This document shows, piece by piece, positions 1 through 8,581 of a stretch of DNA of 64,000 nt. Made by a program: the position numbers and the translations under genes. Position 1 is the stretch's first letter. Each line of letters starts with the position of its first letter. A model generated the notes under the pieces. It made no database searches. It was not told the DNA's origin and saw nothing but the letters and a program-made list of their open reading frames with translations. Source of the stretch: Sandaracinobacteroides saxicola (GTDB lineage: Bacteria; Pseudomonadota; Alphaproteobacteria; Sphingomonadales; Sphingomonadaceae); the NCBI RefSeq assembly GCF_014117445.1, contig NZ_CP059851.1:2790001-2854000 (forward strand). Direction: 5' to 3'.

Positions 1-106
1 GTGGGTCCGCACGCAGGCGCAATTCGCGGGCGATCTCGGCCTCGCTGCGCCGGGGTTGCTGGAACTCCGGCTCAGGTGTGTCGTCGGTCCAGTCGTTGCG
101 GGTCAT
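1..106 (-). CDS. trbI: TrbI conjugal transfer protein, N-terminal fragment
   Basis: Only the first 35 codons are present; the gene runs off the left edge. The start ATG overlaps the trbG stop (ATGA at 106-103). The visible residues are acidic and proline-rich (DDTPEPEFQQP) followed by an arginine-rich stretch ending LRLRADP, as at the cytoplasmic N-terminus of TrbI/VirB10 proteins before their single membrane helix. TrbI forms the envelope-spanning core of the mating channel with TrbG. The call rests mainly on position, since trbI normally follows trbG. Confidence 0.7.
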   Translation of the reverse strand, partial: MTRNDWTDDTPEPEFQQPRRSEAEIARELRLRADP

Positions 107-930
107 CGGGGCTGCTCGCGCACGATCCGCACGCGCTGCTGCTTCTTGCCGCCGAGGCGGAGTTCGGCGGTGTCGAACAGGCGGTCAACGATCATGTGGC
201 TGCCACGCACGCGGTAGTTGACCAGCTCGGCGGTCTTGCCATTGGCGCCGATCACGAACAGCGGCGGCATCTCGCCCTGTGCGATGCCGGCCGGGAATGC
301 GATGAAGGCTTGCGTGCCGTCGTCGAACGCCAGCAGCGGGCGCCAGGGTGCCTTGCCATCGATGCGGTAGCCGAAGTTCAGCCGCTCGATGTCGAGGCCT
401 GCTGCCACAGGCGCGGTTGCAGCATCGCGTTCAGAGTTTCGGGCAAGTGCGATGAGCGCGTCCTGCGGATAGGTCCAGGCGACCGAAGCCATATACGTGG
501 ACGACATCGCGCGGAGCTCGATGTGGTAGGTCCGGCGGTCGGTGTTGATGAGGAGGTTGGTGGCAAGATCGGGGCGTGTCGGTTTGACGAGGATGTGGAC
601 GCGAAGGGTCGGTCCGCTGCCGCTGATTGTGTCGCCGATGATCCAGCGCGCGGTGTCGCCCGCGGCGACCGGGCCGGGGCCGACAAGCCGTTCACCCGGT
701 TCAAGCGCGATGTCTGTCACCTGTCCGGGGGCTGTGTAGACCTGATAGAGCGAGCCTTCGGCATAGGCGAACCGTTGGATGGCATTGATGTAGCCGGCGC
801 GATCCGGCTGGACGCGGGCCGCTGCGTTGGCGACAGCCACATTGCGGGCAGGCTCAGCGTGAACCGCGCTGCCGGTTGCCAGCATGAGAACGAGCAGCAG
901 ACCTTGCGGGGGGTTTTGGAGGGGGGTCAT
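103..930 (-). CDS. trbG: TrbG (VirB9/CagX family) conjugation channel protein
   Basis: 275 residues with an N-terminal signal peptide (hydrophobic residues about 10-24, ending VHA). The body has the beta-rich VirB9 pattern, including GDTARWIIGDT around residue 90-100 and LINTDRRTYHIEL near 130. The family is a periplasmic/outer-membrane part of the type IV channel that binds VirB10/TrbI. It lies between trbF and trbI and overlaps both by 4 bases, as in the standard trb operon. Length is usual for the family and nothing looks broken. Confidence 0.92.
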   Translation of the reverse strand: MTPLQNPPQGLLLVLMLATGSAVHAEPARNVAVANAAARVQPDRAGYINAIQRFAYAEGSLYQVYTAPGQVTDIALEPGERLVGPGPVAAGDTARWIIGDTISGSGPTLRVHILVKPTRPDLATNLLINTDRRTYHIELRAMSSTYMASVAWTYPQDALIALARNSERDAATAPVAAGLDIERLNFGYRIDGKAPWRPLLAFDDGTQAFIAFPAGIAQGEMPPLFVIGANGKTAELVNYRVRGSHMIVDRLFDTAELRLGGKKQQRVRIVREQPR

Positions 931-1610
931 TGGCGCATCTCCCGCGACCAGTTGATGGCGTGGACGAAGATGCCGAGCGGGTTTTTCCGGAGCGCTTCGG
1001 CGGTGGTCGGCGGCTGCACCACGACCGTCAGAATCGCGGTCCAGCTCTCGGCCCCGGCGAGCTGGCCTTCCGCATAGCGCCGCTCGGACCAGGCAACACG
1101 GAAGCTGTCGGGCGAGGCACGGATGACGCTCGAGACATCGACCGCAATCTGTTCCTTCCCCACCCTCGAGAACGGATCGTTGACCCGGGCATAGTCGTTG
1201 AGCGCAATGGCGCCGCGATCGGTGGTGAAGTCATAGGCGCCGAGCCAGTCCTGGCGCAGCACGATGGGATCGACCGGCACGGAGCGAACCTGCTCGATAA
1301 ACCGGGCCAGATGCCAGGCGATTTCCGGGTCGCTGGCGCGATGCCCTTGTTCGGCCGGGCCGACGGCAACGGCGCGTCCCGAACGATCGACCTCGACGAT
1401 CCAGGGCACCACCGTGCCGCGTGTGCCTTGCCACACGAGCGCGGCCGAGAGGCCAGCAACAAGCGCAAGCTGGCCCAGCGCCATCAGGCGCCAGTTGCGC
1501 GCTTGCACACGGGCGGAGCCGATGCGGTCGTCCCAAGCTTGACCGGCGCGCTGGTAGGGTGTTTCCGGTTCGGGTGTCGTGCCGTAGCGGACGGACGGTC
1601 GCTTCCACAT
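927..1610 (-). CDS. trbF: TrbF (VirB8-like) inner-membrane channel protein
   Basis: 227 residues. A short cytoplasmic N-terminus (PYQRAGQAWDDRIGSARVQARNW) leads into one membrane helix at about residues 43-63, then a periplasmic domain. The motif PWIVEVDRSG after the helix is characteristic of the TrbF/VirB8 fold. TrbF is a bitopic inner-membrane scaffold of the mating channel. It starts just after trbL (4-base gap) and overlaps trbG. Confidence 0.92.
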   Translation of the reverse strand: MWKRPSVRYGTTPEPETPYQRAGQAWDDRIGSARVQARNWRLMALGQLALVAGLSAALVWQGTRGTVVPWIVEVDRSGRAVAVGPAEQGHRASDPEIAWHLARFIEQVRSVPVDPIVLRQDWLGAYDFTTDRGAIALNDYARVNDPFSRVGKEQIAVDVSSVIRASPDSFRVAWSERRYAEGQLAGAESWTAILTVVVQPPTTAEALRKNPLGIFVHAINWSREMRQ

Positions 1611-1614
1611 GATC

Positions 1615-2847
1615 CTACTCCGAGACCTTGACGGATGATCCGGTGCCGCCGCCGTCGCCGGCTTTCAGGGCGTGGGCTGCAAGCCCGATTCCGTGACCCA
1701 TGGACTGGCTGCGGCGCATGCGTCGGGCCCAGTCGGGAACCCCAGATACGCCGGTCGCACTGCCGCCTCCCGATCCACCACCTGCGGGAGCCAACTGCTG
1801 GCGCAGTGCCGCTGCCGCCTGCCGGAGCGGGCTTGTCGCGCCAGTTGGTGCGGCGCTTCCGCCCGACATGCCGCCTGAAGCTGGCGCCGGGGCGCGGGTG
1901 CCGCCCATCGCCGCGCCAGCAGCATAGGCGCCGCCGCGCGCTACGCCGCCGACAGCGGCCGCGCCCATGCGCGCCGCTCCCATCCCGGCAAGTGCCGCGC
2001 CTCCGACTGCAAGCCCGGTACCGACGGCCGCGCCGGCACCCAGTTGCGGGCCGCCTGCAACGATGCCGTTGGCAATGCCCGGGCCGAAGATGCCAAGCGC
2101 CAGCAGGGATAGCGACGCCAGCACGACGGCCGAGGCCTCGTCGATTGTCGGCACCGGCCCGGCAAACGCACCGGTGAACTCGCTGAACAGCGTCGAGCCG
2201 ATACCGACGATGACCGCCAGCACCAGCACCTTGATCCCCGACGAGATGACATTGCCCAGCACCCGCTCGGCCATGAAGGCGGTCTTGCCGAACAGGCCGA
2301 ACGGCACGAGCACGAACCCGGCGAGCGTCGTCAGTTTGAACTCGATCAGCGCCACGAACAGCTGGATGGCCAGCACGAAGAACGACAGCAGGATCACCGC
2401 CCACGCGGTCAGCAGGATGGCGATCTGGGCGAAGTTGTCGAAGAAGGAGGCGAAGCCCATCAGCTCGCCGACCGCGTCGAGGATGGGACGCCCGGCCTCC
2501 AGCCCGACCTCCGCGATCCGGCCCGGCCGCAGGAAGTCCGCCATCGCCATCGGCGTGCCGGACGCCATCAGCCCGAGCCCGGCGAAGCTCTCGAACACGA
2601 TCCTCGCCAGCATGTTCCAGTTGCCGATGACATAGGCGAACACGCCGACGAAAAGCGTCTTCTTGACCAGCCGGGCAATGATGTCCTCATCGGCCCCCCA
2701 GACCCAGAACAGGGCTGCGAGCGTGACATCGATGACGATGAGCGTCGCCGCGAGCCACGCGACCTCGCCCCCCACCAGCCCGAACCCGCTGTCGATGTAG
2801 CGGGTGAAGGTGTCGAGGAACCGGTCGATGACGCCGACGTCTTCCAT
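1615..2847 (-). CDS. trbL: TrbL (VirB6-like) polytopic membrane protein
   Basis: 410 residues. The first 300 hold about six hydrophobic segments, starting with the conserved opening VIDRFLDTFTRYIDSGF and a segment around ALFWVWGADED. The last third is Gly/Ala/Ser/Pro-rich and low in complexity, which is usual for TrbL. VirB6/TrbL proteins form part of the inner-membrane channel. The gene sits directly after trbJ; no trbK is seen between them, although trbK is often present as a small lipoprotein gene. Confidence 0.9.
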   Translation of the reverse strand: MEDVGVIDRFLDTFTRYIDSGFGLVGGEVAWLAATLIVIDVTLAALFWVWGADEDIIARLVKKTLFVGVFAYVIGNWNMLARIVFESFAGLGLMASGTPMAMADFLRPGRIAEVGLEAGRPILDAVGELMGFASFFDNFAQIAILLTAWAVILLSFFVLAIQLFVALIEFKLTTLAGFVLVPFGLFGKTAFMAERVLGNVISSGIKVLVLAVIVGIGSTLFSEFTGAFAGPVPTIDEASAVVLASLSLLALGIFGPGIANGIVAGGPQLGAGAAVGTGLAVGGAALAGMGAARMGAAAVGGVARGGAYAAGAAMGGTRAPAPASGGMSGGSAAPTGATSPLRQAAAALRQQLAPAGGGSGGGSATGVSGVPDWARRMRRSQSMGHGIGLAAHALKAGDGGGTGSSVKVSE

Positions 2848-2849
2848 GA

Positions 2850-3581
2850 TCAGTTGCGGAACATCGTGACCGTAGTCGGGACATAGCCGGAGCCGGGTTT
2901 CAGGAACCGGCGGTTCTGCTCTCGCGCCTGATCCTGCGCTGCTACCCGTTGGGCCTCTGCCAGCGCCTGCGCGCGGCCCAATGCCGTCATGGTCGCGGTG
3001 AGATCTGCGAGTTGTTGCGCCTGCAGGGCGAGAAGCTGATTGCCGGACTGGGAGGCCTGCAGCGCACCGATCGCGCCCTGGCTGCGGTTGACCAGCTTTT
3101 CGATCTCGGCGCGGTAGGTCGCAAGATTGTCGACCACGCCCGCCTGCACCTTCAGGGCATCCTCAAGCGATGCGAGCGAGGTACGCCAGCGGTCGCGGGC
3201 GTTGGAGACCAGCAGTGCATCCGGGTCGGTCGGCCGCGCTTCGGCGTAGCGGCCGCGGAAGGCGGCATCGACCTCGGCAACGTCATACGCGAGCTCGCGG
3301 GCGTCGGCGAGCAGGGTGCGGGTGTGCTCCACCGAACGTAGCAGCGGGGCGAGCGAGCTGTAAGGGAGCGAGGTCAGGTTGCGCGCCTCGTTCAGTAGCG
3401 ACTTCGCCTCGTTCGTCAGGCTGCGGATCTGGTTGTTGATCTGGTTGAGCGCGCGCGCCGCCTGAAGGACGTTCTGGGCATAGTTGGTGGGGTCGTAGAC
3501 GACGATGGCGCCAGCAGGCGCGAGCGGCACGAGGATCATGGCCGCCACAGCGGCAATAAGGGTGGATTTGCGCAAAGTCAT
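2850..3581 (-). CDS. trbJ: TrbJ (VirB5-like) pilus-associated protein
   Basis: 243 residues with a signal peptide (hydrophobic residues about 8-25, ending APAGA). The mature part opens with IVVYDPTNYAQNVLQAARAL and is then mostly long amphipathic helix, typical of TrbJ. In IncP systems TrbJ is a periplasmic or pilus-tip protein. The start overlaps the end of trbE by 4 bases. Confidence 0.93.
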   Translation of the reverse strand: MTLRKSTLIAAVAAMILVPLAPAGAIVVYDPTNYAQNVLQAARALNQINNQIRSLTNEAKSLLNEARNLTSLPYSSLAPLLRSVEHTRTLLADARELAYDVAEVDAAFRGRYAEARPTDPDALLVSNARDRWRTSLASLEDALKVQAGVVDNLATYRAEIEKLVNRSQGAIGALQASQSGNQLLALQAQQLADLTATMTALGRAQALAEAQRVAAQDQAREQNRRFLKPGSGYVPTTVTMFRN

Positions 3582-6019
3582 AGCGGAAGCTCCAGGTTGG
3601 CGGGACGGGGGTCGGGGAGAAGCTCTGCGGCCCAGCCAAGGCTTCGATGCAGGAGCCAGGCTGCTGCAAAGGCTGACGCACCGTGACGCCCAAGGATGCG
3701 GTCGATCGCGGCCTGGTCGGCCTTCGACGAGGCGGCGGTGAACGCGAGCGCGATTTCACCCAGCCCCAGCTCGAACAGCCGGTTGCCGAGGCGGCTTTGG
3801 CAGTAATAGTCGCGCTTGGGCGCCGCTCGGGCGAGGATTTCGATCTGGCGGTCGTTGAGCCCGAACCCGGCGTAGACCGCCGCGATCGAAGGTTCCTGCG
3901 CCCGCTCGTTCGGCAGGAAGATGCGTGTGGGGCAGCTTTCGATGATGGCGGGCGCGATCGCCGAACCCTGGATGTCTGCTAGGCTCTGGGTCGCGAAGAC
4001 GACGCTGGCGTTCTTCTTGCGCAGCGTCTTCAGCCACTCGCGCAGCTGCCGGCCAAAGCTGGCGTCATCCAGCGCCAGCCAGCCTTCGTCGATGAGGATG
4101 AGGGTCGGCGCACCGGCCAACCGATCACCGATACGGTGAAACAGATAGCCGAGGACAGCGGGCGCGGCGGCCGTTCCGATCAGGCCTTCGGTCTCGAACA
4201 CCTGGATCGACGCCGATCCCACTTCCTCCTGGTCGCCATCGAGCAATCGGCCCCACGGGCCTGCCAGCGTGTAAGCATGAAGCGCCTGCTTCAACATCGA
4301 GGACTGGAGCAACACGGTCAGGCCTGTGAGCGTGCGCTCCTCGACCGGCGCTGTGCCGAGCGACGCCAGCGCGGACCAGAGAAGGTCCTTGATGCCCGGG
4401 TCGACTGCGAGGCCCTCCCGCGCAAGGATGGCGGCGAGCCATTCGGCGGCCCATGCGCGCTCGCCCGCCTCGTCGCAGCGCGCCAGCGGCTGCAGGGTCG
4501 GGCCACTTTCTGCGTCTCGACCCAGGCCCTCGCCGAGATTGTGCCAGTCGCCGCCTGTCGCCAGCGTTGCCGCGCGGATGCTGCCGCCGAAGTCGAACGC
4601 GAAGACCTGTGCGCCCGCATAGCGGCGGAACTGCAACGCCATGAAGGCGAGCAGCACGCTCTTCCCGGCGCCCGTGGGGCCAACAACCAACGTGTGGCCC
4701 ACGTCGCCCACATGGGTGCTGAACCGGAACGGCGTCGAGCCGTCGGTGCGGGCGTGGAACAGCGGGGGGCCGTCCAGATGGGCGTTGCGCTCGGGACCTG
4801 CCCAGACCGCCGACAGCGGCACCATGTGCGCGAGGTTCAGGGTCGAGATCGGTGGCTGCCGGACATTGGCATAGGCCTGGCCGGGAAGGGAGCCGAGCCA
4901 CGCTTCGACGGCGTTCAGGGTTTCCGGAACGCAGGTGACGTCCCGGCCCTGGATGACCTTCTCGACCGCTTGCAGCCGCGCGTCTGCCGCGCGCGGGTCC
5001 GGATCGGACACGACGACGCTGGTGGTCACATAGGCCCATCCGGCGGCATCTGCGCCGAGCACCTGCAGGGCTTCGTCCGCGTCCGCTGCCTTGTTCGAGG
5101 CATCATTGTCGAGAAGCGCCGAGGCTTCGTTCGTCAGCACCTCCTTCAGGATCGCCGCGACCGACTTGCGTTTGGCGAACCATTGGCGCCGGATCCGGGC
5201 CAGCAGCTTCGCTGCATCATTTTTGTCGAGCATCAGCGCACGGGTGGACCAGCGGTAGGCGAAGCCCAGCCGGTTGAGTTCGTCGAGGATGCCTGGTTGC
5301 GTCGCATTGGGTAGGCCAATGATGGTCAGCACCCGCAGATGATGAACGCCGAGCATGGGAGACAGCCCGCCCGTCAGCGGCTCGTCGGCAAGCAGCGCAT
5401 CAAGGTGCATGGGCGTTTCGGGAACGCCCACACGCTGGCGGCGGGTGGAGATGGTGGCGTGGAGATATGTCAGACTGTCCGCGTCGCTCAGCCAGCCGAC
5501 CTCGGGCAGGAAGCCGTCCAGCAGGTCGAGAACGCGGTCGGTGCGGCTGATGAAGTCGGTGAGATGCTCCCGCCATCCCCCGCCCGATTTTGCCTGCCCT
5601 TCGTAAATCCAGCGTTCCGCCCGCGCGTTGCCGTCGGCCGGCGGCAGCCAGGCGAGGGTCAGATAGTAACGACTCTCGAAGTGTGCGCCCTCCTGTTCAA
5701 ACTGGGCGCGACGTTCTTCGTCCACCAGGGCTGATACCGGGTCGGGAAAGCTGCTCTGCGGATAGGTGGCGGACGGTCGACGCTGCGCTTCGACGAACAC
5801 TGCCCATCCCGAACCGAGCCGCCGCAGTGCTGCGTTCAGCCGCGCGGTGACCGACACGAGCTCGGCCGGCGTTGCGGAGTCGAGATCCGGCCCCCGGAGC
5901 CCGGCAGTTCGCTGGAAGGAGCCGTCCTTGTTGAGGACGACACCGTCAGCCACCAGCGCCGCCCAAGGCAGGAAGTCGGCCAGCAGCTGCGGTTTCTGGC
6001 GGTATTCGCGCAGGCTCAT
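3578..6019 (-). CDS. trbE: TrbE (VirB4-like) conjugal transfer ATPase
   Basis: About 813 residues from the ATG at 6019 (MSLREYRQKPQ); another ATG directly precedes it at 6022. The open frame extends upstream to 6145, but that part overlaps trbD and does not look like the family. Walker A VGPTGAGKS lies near residue 447 and Walker B LILIDEGW near 638. TrbE is the large ATPase that powers pilus assembly and DNA transfer at the inner membrane. It lies between trbD and trbJ in the usual order. Confidence 0.95.
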   Translation of the reverse strand: MSLREYRQKPQLLADFLPWAALVADGVVLNKDGSFQRTAGLRGPDLDSATPAELVSVTARLNAALRRLGSGWAVFVEAQRRPSATYPQSSFPDPVSALVDEERRAQFEQEGAHFESRYYLTLAWLPPADGNARAERWIYEGQAKSGGGWREHLTDFISRTDRVLDLLDGFLPEVGWLSDADSLTYLHATISTRRQRVGVPETPMHLDALLADEPLTGGLSPMLGVHHLRVLTIIGLPNATQPGILDELNRLGFAYRWSTRALMLDKNDAAKLLARIRRQWFAKRKSVAAILKEVLTNEASALLDNDASNKAADADEALQVLGADAAGWAYVTTSVVVSDPDPRAADARLQAVEKVIQGRDVTCVPETLNAVEAWLGSLPGQAYANVRQPPISTLNLAHMVPLSAVWAGPERNAHLDGPPLFHARTDGSTPFRFSTHVGDVGHTLVVGPTGAGKSVLLAFMALQFRRYAGAQVFAFDFGGSIRAATLATGGDWHNLGEGLGRDAESGPTLQPLARCDEAGERAWAAEWLAAILAREGLAVDPGIKDLLWSALASLGTAPVEERTLTGLTVLLQSSMLKQALHAYTLAGPWGRLLDGDQEEVGSASIQVFETEGLIGTAAAPAVLGYLFHRIGDRLAGAPTLILIDEGWLALDDASFGRQLREWLKTLRKKNASVVFATQSLADIQGSAIAPAIIESCPTRIFLPNERAQEPSIAAVYAGFGLNDRQIEILARAAPKRDYYCQSRLGNRLFELGLGEIALAFTAASSKADQAAIDRILGRHGASAFAAAWLLHRSLGWAAELLPDPRPANLELPL

Positions 6020-6023
6020 CATG

Positions 6024-6281
6024 TCAGAGGCCCAGCCGCGCGGGAAGACGCAGGTGGCGGCGCACGACATCCACGAACTGCGGATCGCGTCGCGCCGCCC
6101 ACACGGCAAGCATATGTCCGAGCGCCCACACGCCCAACCCCACAAGCCAGAGCCGCAGACCGAGCCCGAGAGCGGCCGCCAGCGTGCCGTTGACGATGGC
6201 TAAGCTGCGCGGCGCGCCGGCGAGCAGGATCGGCTCGATCAGCGCCCCGTGCACGGGGACGATGAAGCCGGGCGTCTCCAT
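6024..6281 (-). CDS. trbD: TrbD (VirB3-like) small membrane protein
   Basis: 85 residues, METPGFIVPVHGALIEPILL at the start, followed by two hydrophobic segments at about residues 28-64. This opening and size are typical for TrbD, which anchors the TrbE ATPase to the membrane. The ATG at 6281 overlaps the trbC stop (ATGA), and its stop lies just before the trbE start. The reading frame also runs upstream through trbC in a different frame, so the start was set by homology and overlap. Confidence 0.88.
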   Translation of the reverse strand: METPGFIVPVHGALIEPILLAGAPRSLAIVNGTLAAALGLGLRLWLVGLGVWALGHMLAVWAARRDPQFVDVVRRHLRLPARLGL

Positions 6282-6604
6282 CAGACGAGCGCACCGCCGC
6301 CGAAGCTGAAGAAGCTGAGGAAGAAGGAACTGGCCGCGAACGCGATGCTGAGGCCGAACACAATCTGGATCAGCTTGCGAGAACCGCCGGAGGTGTCGCC
6401 GAAGGCCAGCGTCAGGCCGGTGATGATGATAATGATCACGGCGATGATCTTGGCGACCGGCCCTTCGATGGATTCGAGGATTGCCTGTAGGGGTGCCTCC
6501 CACGGCATCGAGGAACCGGCGGCATGGGCGGGCGCTGCCATGAACACCGCCGTAGCCAAGCCGGCGCTGGCAACGCGGACGCGCATTCGCGAGAATTGGG
6601 TCAT
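6281..6604 (-). CDS. trbC: TrbC (VirB2-like) major pilin precursor
   Basis: 107 residues. A long signal peptide ends near AAPAHA (residue 28), then two hydrophobic segments follow, the first unusually isoleucine-rich (KIIAVIIIIITGLTLAF). The TrbC family is processed to the conjugative pilin subunit, which is cyclic in IncP. It overlaps trbB at its start and trbD at its end. Confidence 0.92.
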   Translation of the reverse strand: MTQFSRMRVRVASAGLATAVFMAAPAHAAGSSMPWEAPLQAILESIEGPVAKIIAVIIIIITGLTLAFGDTSGGSRKLIQIVFGLSIAFAASSFFLSFFSFGGGALV

Positions 6605-7569
6605 TCGCTGTCTCCTGCTGGGGTGAGCCGGTAGTCGCCGCTGCTGTCGAGGGGGAGGACGTGGGCGAGTTCCACGAGCCGTCGCGCGCCGCCACGACCC
6701 GCCAGCACAGCAATAAGGTCGATCGTATCGGCGATGAGCGAACGGGGCGGCAGCGGCACTGCTTCCTGGATCAGTTGTTCGAGGCGGCGGAGTGCACCGA
6801 TGGCCGACCCCGCGTGGATGGTGCCGATGCCACCCGGATGTCCGGTTCCCCAGGCCTTGATGAGGTCGAGGGCTTCGGCTCCCCGGACCTCACCGATCGG
6901 AATGCGGTCCGGTCGCAGGCGCAAGGCAGAGCGGACAAGGTCGGAAAGCGTTGCGACCCCGTCCTTGGTGCGCAGCGAGACAAGGTTGGGGGTGAGGCAT
7001 TGAAGCTCACGGGTGTCCTCGATGAGCACGACCCGATCCGACGATTTGGCAACTTCAGCCAGCAGGGCATTGGCCAACGTCGTCTTGCCGGTCGATGTGC
7101 CGCCCGCGACAAGGATGTTGCGGCGGCCTTCGACGGCCGTGCGCAGCTGCGCTGCCTCTCGCGCCGACATCACCCCGGCTTGAGCATAGTCATCCAGCGT
7201 GAAAACCGCGACGGCTGCTTTGCGGATTGCAAAGCAGGGCGCTGTTGCGACTGGTGGCAGCAGGCCTTCGAAACGCTCTCCTGTGCCTGGCAGCTCAGCA
7301 GAAACGCGCGGCGAACCGGCATGGACTTCGGAGCCGACATGGTGCGCAACCAGCCGGATGATGCGCTCGCCATCGCTCGGCGAAAGCTGGATGCCTGTGT
7401 CAGCCAGCCCGGAACCGAGCCGATCCACCCAAAGCCGTCCGTCCGGGTTGAGCATGATCTCGACGACATCGGGTTCGGCAAGCGTTTGCATGATCCACGG
7501 CCCGAGCGCCGTGCGCAGCATGCGGGCGCCACGGGTCTCAAAGGATTGGGCAACGGACAAGGGCTGCAT
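6601..7569 (-). CDS. trbB: TrbB (VirB11-like) secretion ATPase
   Basis: 322 residues. The N-terminal domain is followed by Walker [10 protein letters not shown] (residues 156-164), the acidic box [10 protein letters not shown] (181-190), and further on an [18 protein letters not shown] block, the Walker B region of traffic ATPases. TrbB is a hexameric cytoplasmic ATPase of the mating channel. It is the first gene of the trb operon. Its upstream neighbour would normally be the CopG-like gene but is here a divergent RHS module, so its promoter region may have been replaced. Confidence 0.95.
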   Translation of the reverse strand: MQPLSVAQSFETRGARMLRTALGPWIMQTLAEPDVVEIMLNPDGRLWVDRLGSGLADTGIQLSPSDGERIIRLVAHHVGSEVHAGSPRVSAELPGTGERFEGLLPPVATAPCFAIRKAAVAVFTLDDYAQAGVMSAREAAQLRTAVEGRRNILVAGGTSTGKTTLANALLAEVAKSSDRVVLIEDTRELQCLTPNLVSLRTKDGVATLSDLVRSALRLRPDRIPIGEVRGAEALDLIKAWGTGHPGGIGTIHAGSAIGALRRLEQLIQEAVPLPPRSLIADTIDLIAVLAGRGGARRLVELAHVLPLDSSGDYRLTPAGDSE

Positions 7570-8050
7570 GGCGATCCCCGAAAAGTCGGTTCGGGGATGA
7601 TTAGAGAAACCACCTGGCCCAGCCGATCAACAAGGAAAACCGGGTTAGAAACCGTAGCGTAGAAAGACAGGCGGAAGGGGTGGTCTGTGACACTTTGTTT
7701 CCAGATTGGGCTGTGTCCAAACAGCCATTCGAGCACGTGACGCAAGTTTTGTCGGTGCCCGATGTTCCTACGTCCGAACGTATGAGGCCACGACAATCGC
7801 GGCACTGAGATGAAGATTATCAACGTTTAGGAAAAAACCGTCGCCCTTCCGGCGCTTACAAATTTACAATCTACATCATATGCCGCCGAAAGGTATATAA
7901 CGAACAAGCCGATCTAATGTTTTGGCGGAATGATAGCTATAAGCAGCCATCAAAGAATCTCATCGCTCTTTTTTCGATTCTTATTGCAACGTTCAAACGC
8001 ATGTGTTGCTATGGCTGTGGGGTCGCACAGATTCGGGGAATTTGGTGCGC
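7570..8050. other. Non-coding region between trbB and RHS module 1
   Basis: About 480 bases separating the minus-strand trb operon from the plus-strand RHS module 1. From about 7810 to 7990 it becomes clearly A/T-rich compared with the flanks. It should hold the promoters of both units, but no convincing -35/-10 pair, operator or transposon end was recognised. It is also the left edge of the inserted island. Confidence 0.6.
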
Positions 8051-8581
8051 ATGGATTTCTCTATCGCGGGCGCTGTGTCGCTCAGCAGCTTGATTCTATT
8101 TGCCATTGCCGCTCATGCAGGCGAAACAACGACCTTCACCTACGACGCGTTGGGCAGACTTGTTTCCACCAGCAGTAGTGGAACGGTGAACAACGGCTTG
8201 TCCAACACAATAGCTTACGACCCCGCTGGAAACCGGTCGTCCTATGGAACTTCGGGAGCGCCGGGTGGCACGCAGCCGCCTCCACCACCTCCGGCTAACC
8301 AACCGCCCGTAGCGAATCCTGATTCAATCACATCGCCAAAGTGCGTAACGCGATTCGTGAATGTCGTGGCAAACGATACGGATCCAGAAGGGAACTACCC
8401 GCTAGGATTGGTATCTGTAAACCAACCACGGGCTTGGGTTGAGAGCGGCACGACGGTTGGGATGTTCACGCCCGACGTTAATGGAGGTTATGCGATCACA
8501 TACACCGTTGCAGACTCGCTGGGTGCAACCTCCACGGGAACGCTTTCGGTCAACGTCACGGGGTCACAGCAATGCAATTGA
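8051..8581 (+). CDS. Mini-RHS secreted protein with one YD repeat and an Ig-like domain
   Basis: 176 residues from the ATG at 8051, chosen because it opens directly into a signal peptide ([17 protein letters not shown], cleavage about AAHA/GE). The open frame reaches back to 8003 without a better start. After cleavage comes a YD/RHS repeat ([17 protein letters not shown] and [11 protein letters not shown]), a proline hinge (PPPPPP), and a domain like tandem-95/cadherin-type Ig repeats (NDTDPEG...[19 protein letters not shown]). Its stop overlaps the start of the large RHS gene by 10 bases, so the two are translationally coupled. A counterpart precedes the second RHS gene. Function is unknown; a chaperone or adaptor role for the large RHS is a guess. 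Confidence 0.75.
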   Translation: MDFSIAGAVSLSSLILFAIAAHAGETTTFTYDALGRLVSTSSSGTVNNGLSNTIAYDPAGNRSSYGTSGAPGGTQPPPPPPANQPPVANPDSITSPKCVTRFVNVVANDTDPEGNYPLGLVSVNQPRAWVESGTTVGMFTPDVNGGYAITYTVADSLGATSTGTLSVNVTGSQQCN

